DNA of 6,089 bases, taken from Planctomycetaceae bacterium (lineage in GTDB: Bacteria; Planctomycetota; Planctomycetia; Planctomycetales; Planctomycetaceae). Where the stretch lies: contig JAEUIG010000273.1 in assembly GCA_016795125.1 (NCBI GenBank), positions 1 through 6,089 of the forward strand, written 5' to 3'. The notes beneath the pieces were generated by a model that saw nothing but the letters and a program-made list of their open reading frames with translations, searched no databases and had not been told where the DNA came from. How positions within the stretch are numbered: position 1 is the stretch's first letter; every line of letters starts with the position of its first letter. The position numbers and the translations under genes were made by a program. This document shows positions 1-5,363 of the stretch, in pieces.

Positions 1-315
1 GAACTGGAGAAGGACGGCATCTCGGTGGAAGTGATTGACCCCCGCACCGTCACGCCGCTGGACACCGACACGATCCTGAAGTCGGTCGAGAAGACGGGCC
101 GGCTCCTGATCGTCGACGAACCCACCGGCCCATGCGGTTTCGCCGCGGAGATCGCGGCGGCGGTCGTCGACGCCGGCTTCAACGACCTCGACGCACCGAT
201 CAAGCGCCTCACCGGCGCGCGTTGCCCGACGCCGTACAGCCCGCCGCTCGAAGCCGCCGTCGTGCCGCAGCCGAAGGACATCGCCGCAGCGGTGCGGGAG
301 CTGATGGAAGAGTAA
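1..315 (+). CDS. 2-oxoacid dehydrogenase E1 component, beta subunit (3' end only)
   Basis: The reading frame is open from the first base and gives the last 104 residues of the protein; the start lies upstream of the window. The fragment matches the C-terminal transketolase-type domain of pyruvate/2-oxoacid dehydrogenase E1 beta. It shows VEVIDPRTVTPLDTDTIL, then GRLLIVDEP, GFAAEIAAAV, and the terminal block DAPIKRLTGARCPTPYSPPLE. In this family E1 alpha and beta form a thiamine-diphosphate heterotetramer that decarboxylates a 2-oxoacid and acylates the lipoyl group of E2. The C-terminal domain seen here helps subunit assembly; the cofactor-binding part would be upstream. The next gene, 99 bases downstream on the same strand, is the E2 partner, so the two are probably co-transcribed. 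The substrate (pyruvate, acetoin or a branched-chain oxoacid) cannot be told from this fragment, though the tail looks most like pyruvate or acetoin dehydrogenase beta subunits. Confidence 0.93.
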   Translation, partial: ELEKDGISVEVIDPRTVTPLDTDTILKSVEKTGRLLIVDEPTGPCGFAAEIAAAVVDAGFNDLDAPIKRLTGARCPTPYSPPLEAAVVPQPKDIAAAVRELMEE

Positions 316-414
316 CGCTCAGCCACGCATCGCAGATGCGTCGCTAATCAGAATCGATCAACCATCAACCCTCAACGATCAGCCCCTTTGGATTTCCCTC
401 CCGCAAACGCACAC
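316..414 (+). other. Intergenic spacer between E1 beta and E2 with a hairpin and TCAACC-rich stretch
   Basis: This 99-base gap holds a perfect hairpin at 325-341 (ACGCATC, loop GCA, GATGCGT) and then a low-complexity stretch at about 354-381 rich in ATCAACC/CTCAACG units. No T-run follows the hairpin, so it is not a canonical terminator, and read-through into E2 is expected. There is no clear Shine-Dalgarno motif before the ATG at 415. I see no small gene here. Confidence 0.5.
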
Positions 415-1821
415 ATGGCCGCTCCCATCACAATCCCCCGTCTCGGCTGGTCCATGGAAGAGGGGACGTTCGTCGGCTGGCTGAAGCAGTCGGGGGACAG
501 CGTCGCCGTCGGCGACCCGCTGTTCGAGCTGGAGGGGGAGAAAGCGCTGCAGGAGATTGAGTCGGTCGATGCGGGGACGCTCTACATTTCGCCCGATGCG
601 CCACAGCCGGGCAGCGTGGTGGCGGTGGGCAGCCTGCTCGGATACCTGCTGGCGCCGGGGGAAGCGCCGCCGGCAACTCGGGAGGGCGAGGCTCCCGCCG
701 AGCCGCATGGGGCAGAGGGCGTGGCTTCCTGCCTGCCGCCGCCGGCGGGGCCAAGCGTCCGCCGACTCGCGCGCGAACTGGGGGTCTCGCTCGACCAACT
801 CACGGCGGGTGGATCGATGACGAAGATCACGGCCGATGACGTCGTCGCACGGGCGATGCAACGCGGCACGGCGCATGCTGGGGGCTCGCTGCGCTCGAAC
901 CCAGCCACCCATCCCGGGAATTGGGACGCAGTTTGGGAGTCGCCCGCTGCTTCACCGAGAGCGAGGCGCGTCGCGGCCGAACTGGGTGTCGACTGGACGC
1001 GGCTGCGCGGCAGCGGACGCGGGGGACGGGTGCGGGAAGCGGATGTCCGCGCCGCTGCGGAGTCCGGCGTGCAGGCGTCCTCGCTGCGGATTCACAGCCC
1101 GTTGCCGTCGGAGGCGGAGCGGCTTGCCGGCGCGATTTCCCTGTCTCCGCGACGCAAAGCGATCATTGCACATCTGCGCCGCACACAGACGCTGGCGATC
1201 CCGGTCACGCTCACCACCACCGCCGATGCGACGCACCTCGTCGCGTTGCGCGCGCAGTTCAAGTCGCACGGCGGACTGGTGCCGGCCTACACCGACCTGA
1301 TCGCCTGCCTCGCGGCGCGCGTGCTCAGGCAGCATCCGGCGCTGTGCGTCCGCTGGACACCGGATCACAACGCGCTGGTCCCAGTCGCCGACGACGCCAT
1401 CGACATCGGCATCGCCGTCGACACGCAGGATGGATTGATCGTCCCGGTCGTCCGTGACGTCGCCCGGGCGTCGCTGCTGGCGGTGGCGGACTCCTCGCGA
1501 AAACTGATCGACACGGCGCGAGACGGACGGCTGACGAAGGGCGACATGCAGGGAGCGGTGTTGACGATCTCGAACCTGGGGGCGTATGGAATTGAGGCCT
1601 TTACGCCGGTCATCAACGATCCGGAGATCGCCATTCTGGGGCTGGGCGCGATCCGCCGTGAACCCGTCGTGCTATCGGACGACCGCATCGTACCGCAGGA
1701 CCGCATCACATTAAGCCTGACGTTCGACCACGCGGCCGTGGACGGCGCGCCGGCCGCAGCATTCCTGCGCGACGTCGCCGCCGCAGTCGCCGCGCCGGCC
1801 GTGCTGCTGATGGGAACGTGA
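415..1821 (+). CDS. 2-oxoacid dehydrogenase E2 component (dihydrolipoamide acyltransferase) with two subunit-binding domains
   Basis: This is the 468-residue core enzyme that carries the acyl group on a lipoyl arm and transfers it to CoA. Domains in order: a lipoyl domain at residues 1-82 (IPRLGWSMEEG, WLKQSGDSVAVGD, lipoyl-lysine K43 in EGEKA); a linker; a peripheral-subunit-binding domain at about 113-147 (PSVRRLARELGV...ITADDV); a second linker; a second such domain at about 180-215 (SPRARRVAAELGVD...GSGRGGRVREADV); and the catalytic domain at about 240-468. The catalytic domain has TISNLG (384-389), FTPVINDPEIAILGLG, and the active-site motif DHAAVDG with H439 and D443. The usual DHRxxDG arginine is replaced by alanine. 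I chose the ATG at 415 because it starts directly on the lipoyl fold; an in-frame TTG at 388 would add nine unconserved residues. Neither start has a clear Shine-Dalgarno motif. Both linkers carry repeat-like palindromes. Acyl specificity is not resolved. Confidence 0.95.
   Translation: MAAPITIPRLGWSMEEGTFVGWLKQSGDSVAVGDPLFELEGEKALQEIESVDAGTLYISPDAPQPGSVVAVGSLLGYLLAPGEAPPATREGEAPAEPHGAEGVASCLPPPAGPSVRRLARELGVSLDQLTAGGSMTKITADDVVARAMQRGTAHAGGSLRSNPATHPGNWDAVWESPAASPRARRVAAELGVDWTRLRGSGRGGRVREADVRAAAESGVQASSLRIHSPLPSEAERLAGAISLSPRRKAIIAHLRRTQTLAIPVTLTTTADATHLVALRAQFKSHGGLVPAYTDLIACLAARVLRQHPALCVRWTPDHNALVPVADDAIDIGIAVDTQDGLIVPVVRDVARASLLAVADSSRKLIDTARDGRLTKGDMQGAVLTISNLGAYGIEAFTPVINDPEIAILGLGAIRREPVVLSDDRIVPQDRITLSLTFDHAAVDGAPAAAFLRDVAAAVAAPAVLLMGT
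681..725. repeat. Repeat-like palindromic insert in E2 linker 1 (GEAPAEP-type)
   Basis: The core at 690-704 is GGCTC, loop CCGCC, GAGCC, a perfect 5-bp hairpin. In the E2 frame the stretch reads REGEAPAEPHGAEG; on the other strand it reads RLGGSLALP. I recall near-identical phrases in many unrelated planctomycete proteins and intergenic regions, which suggests a dispersed repeat, but that is memory and not a search. It lies between the lipoyl domain and the first subunit-binding domain, and it leaves the frame open. The outer boundaries are approximate. Confidence 0.5.
877..910. repeat. Repeat-like palindromic insert in E2 linker 2
   Basis: GCTGGG (877-882) pairs with CCCAGC (900-905) around a loop GGCTCGCTGCGCTCGAA; CACCC follows. 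In frame it encodes AGGSLRSNPATHP, between the two subunit-binding domains. I associate the phrase GGCTCGCTGCGCTCG flanked by CTGGG/CCCAG with another dispersed planctomycete repeat; this is recollection. The translated segment has no resemblance to the usual Ala/Pro-rich E2 linker. Confidence 0.45.
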
Positions 1822-2012
1822 CAGCGGCGCGAGCGCCTGCTGTTCCCTGTGGCGGACTCGCTCCCCGTTCGTCCCGTCTCAGTGGCTTTCCTCCGTGAAG
1901 CAGAGGGGGCGACACAAGTGATCGATGGCCGTCGGCAGGCTTCAGAAGTATTCTGAGGCGCCCGGGCCGACGCGGCCGGGATGGCGTTCGCACCCCTGAT
2001 GGAGAGACACCG
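1822..2012 (+). other. Intergenic region between E2 and SGNH hydrolase with tandem hairpins
   Basis: This 191-base gap has an imperfect hairpin directly after the E2 stop (about 1822-1842, CAGCGGCG...CGCCTGCTG) without a proper T-run, which could be a weak terminator. Two adjacent hairpins lie further on: 1939-1959 (GCTTCAGAA, loop GTA, TTCTGAGGC; 9 pairs including one G-T) and 1961-1980 (CCCGG(G)CC, loop, GGCCGGG). They end 32 bases before the SGNH start codon, so they may belong to its 5' leader. I cannot identify -35/-10 elements and see no small gene. Confidence 0.4.
2001..2006 (+). promoter_or_regulatory. Shine-Dalgarno site of the SGNH hydrolase gene
   Basis: GGAGAG lies six bases before the ATG at 2013. 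It supports that start, which also opens directly on a signal peptide. Confidence 0.65.
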
Positions 2013-3362
2013 ATGATTCGCTCGCTTGTTCGCGCCGGCACGCTGGCCGGCCTGTGGCTGGCGCTGACCGCCATCGCCGCCGCCGACGATCTCAAAACGC
2101 CGCTGGCCGCAGTTGAACTGAAAGACGGCGACAGCATCGTCTTTCTCGGCGACAGCATCACGCATCAGCATCTGTATACGCAGTATGTCGAAGACTACTT
2201 CTACACCCGCTTTCCGAAGCAGCGGCTGACGCTCCACAACGCCGGAGTGGGCGGTGCGCGGGCGTGGGACGCGCTGCAGCGGTTCGATGCGGACGTGGCG
2301 GCCTACAAGCCGAAGTACGTGACCATCCTCCTCGGCATGAACGACGGCGCTTACACGCCATTCACGCAGCAGATTTTCGACACCTACCGGAACGACATGA
2401 CGACGCTGCTGGAGAAGATCCGCGGCATCGGCGCCACGCCGATCCTGATGACGCCCACGATGTTCGACGCCCGCGCCGCCCGCATGCGGGACCCGAATCG
2501 CGCGACCGAAGCCACCCTGCTCTACAACTCCGTGCTGACGTACTTCGGGACGTTCCTGCGCGAGACCGCAGTGGAAAACGGCGACGGGTTCGTCGACATG
2601 TGGGGTCCGCTGAACAACATCACGCTGCAGGAGCGGAAGAAGGATCCGAAGTTCACGCTGATCCTCGACGCGGTGCACCCGGATGCGCCGGGCCAGGTCG
2701 TCATGGCGACGGCGCTGGTCAACGACATCGGTCTCCCGCGTCAGGTGTCGCAGATTCGGATTTCGATCAACGACGGCGTCGCGGATTCGAACGTCAGCGG
2801 CGGAGCCATTTCCGATCTCAAGGCCACCGAGAACGGCGTCGAGTTCACCTGGCTGGCGGACAGCCTGCCGTGGGTGTTGCCGGAAGACGCGCAGCTGGGC
2901 GTCAAGCTGACGGGTCTCGGACACCGCCTGAGCCGCGAGGCCCTGGAAGTGCATGGCCTGCCGGCCGGTCGCTACGCGCTGTCGATCGACGGGCAGGAAG
3001 TCGGCCGATTCAACAGCGGGGGACTGGAACGCCACATCGAGCTGCAGGCGAACAACAAGACGCCGCAGTACGCACAGGCGCTGGAGGTGGCCACGCTCAA
3101 CAAGCAGCGGAACGACGGGCCGGTCGGCGAGCTGCGCGGGGAATGGTCGAAGTTCCAGCAGTACTCGCACGCGAAGCGGGCCGCCGAAGCGCAGCCGGAC
3201 AACGCCGACGCGCAGGCCAACTACGCGAAGCTCCAGGCGGTGATCGAAGGGATGGACGCACGCGTCGACGCAGCGAATGCGGCAGCGCGGGCAATCGAGG
3301 ACCAGATCTTCGCGACGAATCAGCCGCCGGCACGGAAGTACGTGCTGACGCGGGTGAAGTGA
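2013..3362 (+). CDS. Exported SGNH/GDSL-family hydrolase with C-terminal extension
   Basis: This 449-residue protein is a probable secreted esterase-type hydrolase. Residues 1-24 form a signal peptide (basic MIRSLVR, hydrophobic LAGLWLALTAIA, cleavage near AAA|DD). The SGNH motifs are complete: GDSIT (D47, nucleophile S48), NAGVGGARA (oxyanion glycine G80 or G81), GMND (N110) and DAVHPD (D219, H222). The catalytic domain covers about 35-240. Residues about 250-380 look beta-rich, with LPAGRYALSIDGQEVGRF, and the tail from about 385 to 435 is Ala/Glu/Lys-rich and probably helical. I have seen this extended layout in planctomycete SGNH proteins, usually annotated only as GDSL hydrolases. The family acts on esters, including acetylated sugars; the substrate here is unknown, and sugar-ester deacetylation is a guess. 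It is preceded by a good Shine-Dalgarno site and followed by a hairpin terminator, so it looks like a single-gene unit. Confidence 0.92.
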   Translation: MIRSLVRAGTLAGLWLALTAIAAADDLKTPLAAVELKDGDSIVFLGDSITHQHLYTQYVEDYFYTRFPKQRLTLHNAGVGGARAWDALQRFDADVAAYKPKYVTILLGMNDGAYTPFTQQIFDTYRNDMTTLLEKIRGIGATPILMTPTMFDARAARMRDPNRATEATLLYNSVLTYFGTFLRETAVENGDGFVDMWGPLNNITLQERKKDPKFTLILDAVHPDAPGQVVMATALVNDIGLPRQVSQIRISINDGVADSNVSGGAISDLKATENGVEFTWLADSLPWVLPEDAQLGVKLTGLGHRLSREALEVHGLPAGRYALSIDGQEVGRFNSGGLERHIELQANNKTPQYAQALEVATLNKQRNDGPVGELRGEWSKFQQYSHAKRAAEAQPDNADAQANYAKLQAVIEGMDARVDAANAAARAIEDQIFATNQPPARKYVLTRVK

Positions 3363-3378
3363 GATTGGGATTCAGGCG

Positions 3379-3425
3379 AAAAAAAAAAAGACAGCCCGGC
3401 TGCTGGGAGCATCCGGGCTGTTTTT
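3379..3425. terminator. Bidirectional rho-independent terminator between convergent genes
   Basis: ACAGCCCGG (3391-3399) pairs perfectly with CCGGGCTGT (3413-3421) over a 13-base loop. Eleven A residues (3379-3389) lie on the left and five T residues (3421-3425) on the right. On the minus strand the 11-base U-run directly follows the stem, which makes a strong terminator for the peroxidase gene. On the + strand the shorter U-run serves the SGNH gene. It sits between the two stop codons (3362 and 3487), where a shared terminator is expected. Confidence 0.9.
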
Positions 3426-3486
3426 GTTCGCGACGGCATCGGCGGGCTGACGCCGCGACGCTCGCTGGACGCTTAACTCTGACCGC

Positions 3487-4065
3487 TCAGCTCTTGGCCA
3501 GCTCGGCTTCGACCGCCTTCACCACTTCTTCCGAGTCCGGTTCGACCGGCGGCTTGAAGCGGGCGACCACCTTGCCGTCACGACCGATCAGGAACTTCTC
3601 GAAGTTCCAGTTGATCTTGCCGCTGAAACCGGGGTTCGTCGTTTCCGACGTCAGAAACTGATAGAGCGGATGGGCCGTTTCCTCGTTGACGTCGATCTTG
3701 GAGAACAGGTCGAACGTCACGCCGTACTTGCTGGTGCAGAACTCGCGGATTTCGGTCGCGGTGCCGGGTTCCTGCTCGCCGAACTGGTTGCAGGGGAAGC
3801 CGAGGACGACCAGCCCCTGTTCCTTGTAGGTTTCCTGCAGGTCCTGCAAGGCTTCGTACTGGGGCGTCAAGCCGCACTGGCTGGCGACGTTGACGATCAT
3901 CACGACCTTGCCCTTGTACTTGGACAGGTCGACATCCTTGCCGTCCAGGCTCTTGACGTGGAAATCCAGCACGGCCGGAGTGTCTCCGTCGTTCTTGTCG
4001 TCGGCAGTGACAACCGCTGCGGAGGCCAGGAGCAGCAGTCCGAGGCTGAGGACGCAGGCTTTCAT
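3487..4065 (-). CDS. Exported glutathione peroxidase family protein, thioredoxin-type (Cys)
   Basis: This 192-residue protein belongs to the GPx family and would reduce hydrogen peroxide or organic hydroperoxides. Residues 1-21 form a signal peptide (MKACVLSLGLLLLASAAVVTA|DD), so it should act in the periplasm or other extracytoplasmic space. The fold begins near residue 30. The peroxidatic Cys is C64 in NVASQCGLTPQYE. The rest of the tetrad is Q98 in FPCNQFGEQEPG, and W153 and N154 in NWNFEKFLIGRDG. C110 in REFC sits 46 residues after C64, which matches the resolving Cys of yeast-type GPx enzymes. It is therefore probably thioredoxin-dependent despite the family name. No selenocysteine is involved, because C64 is an ordinary Cys codon. 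The ATG at 4065 is chosen for its signal peptide and its GGAG site; an earlier in-frame start at 4137 would add an unconserved Arg-rich stretch. It lies 119 bases downstream of the FG-GAP gene on the same strand. Confidence 0.94.
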   Translation of the reverse strand: MKACVLSLGLLLLASAAVVTADDKNDGDTPAVLDFHVKSLDGKDVDLSKYKGKVVMIVNVASQCGLTPQYEALQDLQETYKEQGLVVLGFPCNQFGEQEPGTATEIREFCTSKYGVTFDLFSKIDVNEETAHPLYQFLTSETTNPGFSGKINWNFEKFLIGRDGKVVARFKPPVEPDSEEVVKAVEAELAKS

Positions 4066-4073
4066 ACGCAAGT

Positions 4074-4077
4074 CTCC
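4074..4077 (-). promoter_or_regulatory. Shine-Dalgarno site of the peroxidase gene
   Basis: On the minus strand GGAG lies eight bases before the ATG at 4065. It decides between this start and the upstream in-frame alternative at 4137. Confidence 0.6.
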
Positions 4078-4152
4078 AGGTGGGGTACGTAGTCGGCGGG
4101 CTGCGCGAGGCAACCCACGAACGTGGTGGGAAAACAATCGATGCGAGCCGCC

Positions 4153-4179
4153 GAGCGGCGGGGTTAAACCCCGCCGCTC
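4153..4179. repeat. 27-base perfect palindrome between FG-GAP and peroxidase genes
   Basis: GAGCGGCGGGGTT (4153-4165) is exactly complementary to AACCCCGCCGCTC (4167-4179), with a single A between them. In RNA this would be an 11-bp GC-rich stem with a TTAAA loop. It starts five bases past the FG-GAP stop codon in the direction of transcription. No U-run follows directly, so it is not a classic terminator. It could instead be a repetitive extragenic palindrome that protects the upstream mRNA end or damps transcription into the peroxidase gene. I recall similar GCGGGGTTAAACCCCGC elements between planctomycete genes, but could not check copy number. Confidence 0.75.
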
Positions 4180-4184
4180 AGGGA

Positions 4185-5363
4185 TTACTCCTGCAGCAGG
4201 ATGTTGACGCCCTTCTTGTTCGACAGGGCGATGTCGAGCTTTCCGTCGCCGTTGACGTCGCTGACGTTGAACTGCGTGCCGATGCCGGTATCGCGGCCGG
4301 CCGTGATCTCATGCCTTTCAAACGTCGGCGGCGAGCCGGCCTGCTTTTTGATCGTGTAGTAGTACATCGTGCACAGGTCGTACTCGCCGGGGTCGTGGCC
4401 GTTGTGGGCGAAGAACCGCTTGCCGGTGATGAGTTCCCGCTGGCCGTCGCCGTCGAGGTCGTCGAAGTGCAGGGCGTGGGTCTGCGAGTGCGAGTCGTCG
4501 ATGACGTGGTAGGTGTACCCATCGCCGGTGTTTTCGAACCACCACACGCCGTACGCGTGCGCGCAGCTCATCATCAGGTCCATGTCGCCGTCGAGATCGA
4601 GGTCTTCGGAGTAGATGTCGGCGGCCGTGAGCGGATTATCGTTGGGAGTCGGCGCGAGCTTGTGCGGATGGAACGTCCACAGGCTGACGCCGAGCGATTC
4701 CGGCGCCTCCCACCAGCCGTGCGGGATGACGACATCCGAGCGGCCGTCGCCGTTGACATCGGTTGCGCCCAGCCCGTGATAGAAGTGATGCGTGCCGTTC
4801 TGACCCGGCTCGCCCGGCTCGCTGATCGGCGTGAACGTCCACTTCTGGAACGCCAGGTCGCCCGTCGGAATTTCCAGGTAGCCCATCTGCGCTTCGGGCT
4901 GTGAGCCGCAGATGACTTCGGGGCGGCCGTCGCCGGTCAGGTCGGTGAACAGCGGCGTCTCATTGCAGATGCTGTGCCAGATCAGATGCTCGGTCCAGTG
5001 CCGTTCTTCGCCGCGCGGGTTCTCGTACCAATGGAACGGCGCGCCGGGGAAGCCGACGATAATGACGTCCTGCCAGCCGTCGTCGTTGATGTCGAATGTC
5101 CAGCTGCAGAACGAGTTGCTGTAGCCCACGCCGGCCCAGTAATCGCCGGGCGGGCGGATTTCGTGCTTGGTCCAATCGGGAGCGGAGTACCAGTAATCGC
5201 CGGCGACGATGTCGTTGGCGCCGTCCTTGTTGAAATCGGCGACGCCGACGCCTTCCGAATGGAACCGGGCGTCGAGCTGCACGCGGGAAAACGGGAGGTC
5301 ATCGGCAAGCGCGGGGCTGGCCGCAAGCAGGGTGACAAGCGCGAAACCGCAGGCGTGGTTCAT
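4185..5363 (-). CDS. Secreted FG-GAP/VCBS repeat protein (calcium-loop beta-propeller)
   Basis: This 392-residue protein has a signal peptide (MNHACGFALVTLLAASPALA|DD) and seven calcium-binding loops of the DxNxDGxxD/E type. The loops are at residues 43-51 (DFNKDGAND), 91-99 (DINDDGWQD), 141-149 (DLTGDGRPE), 202-210 (DVNGDGRSD), 254-262 (DLDLDGDMD), 302-310 (DLDGDGQRE) and 369-377 (DVNGDGKLD). Seven loops spaced by about 40-67 residues suggest one seven-bladed propeller of the integrin-alpha type filling the mature protein. Blades also carry aromatic motifs such as DYWYSAPDW, HWYENP, GWWEAP and VWWFEN. No enzymatic domain, transmembrane anchor or sorting signal is visible. The family is common in planctomycetes and is generally of unknown function; binding of a ligand or polysaccharide outside the cell is a guess. 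I chose the ATG at 5363 over an upstream in-frame start at 5447 because only it begins with the signal peptide. No clear Shine-Dalgarno site is seen. Confidence 0.92.
   Translation of the reverse strand: MNHACGFALVTLLAASPALADDLPFSRVQLDARFHSEGVGVADFNKDGANDIVAGDYWYSAPDWTKHEIRPPGDYWAGVGYSNSFCSWTFDINDDGWQDVIIVGFPGAPFHWYENPRGEERHWTEHLIWHSICNETPLFTDLTGDGRPEVICGSQPEAQMGYLEIPTGDLAFQKWTFTPISEPGEPGQNGTHHFYHGLGATDVNGDGRSDVVIPHGWWEAPESLGVSLWTFHPHKLAPTPNDNPLTAADIYSEDLDLDGDMDLMMSCAHAYGVWWFENTGDGYTYHVIDDSHSQTHALHFDDLDGDGQRELITGKRFFAHNGHDPGEYDLCTMYYYTIKKQAGSPPTFERHEITAGRDTGIGTQFNVSDVNGDGKLDIALSNKKGVNILLQE

Noticed and set aside
388..414. TTG start at 388 for E2
   Set aside because: It would add nine residues outside the lipoyl fold and has no Shine-Dalgarno support; the ATG at 415 starts directly on the family N-terminus.
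379..912. A 177-codon minus-strand frame opposite E2
   Set aside because: It is a shadow of E2. Its RLGGSLALP phrase is only the reverse reading of the repeat-like insert.
1365..3170. A 601-codon open frame on the minus strand across the end of E2 and most of the SGNH gene
   Set aside because: It has no recognisable domain, is Arg-rich and spans two well-supported genes. GC-rich antisense frames are commonly open by chance.
3422..3486. Possible small gene between the terminator and the peroxidase stop
   Set aside because: There is too little space and no start with a ribosome site.
2264..3661. A 465-codon + strand frame overlapping the SGNH gene
   Set aside because: It is a frame shadow with Arg/Ala-rich low-complexity sequence, and it runs through the terminator into the antisense of the peroxidase gene.
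4080..4904. A 274-codon + strand frame opposite the FG-GAP gene
   Set aside because: Its Val/Asp/Ala-rich repeats are the antisense reading of the calcium loops; no start context or domain supports it.
4200..5240. Recurrent CCGTCGCCGTTGACGTCG-like motifs that could look like a repeat array
   Set aside because: They are imperfect, irregularly spaced, and simply encode the calcium loops of the FG-GAP protein; not CRISPR.
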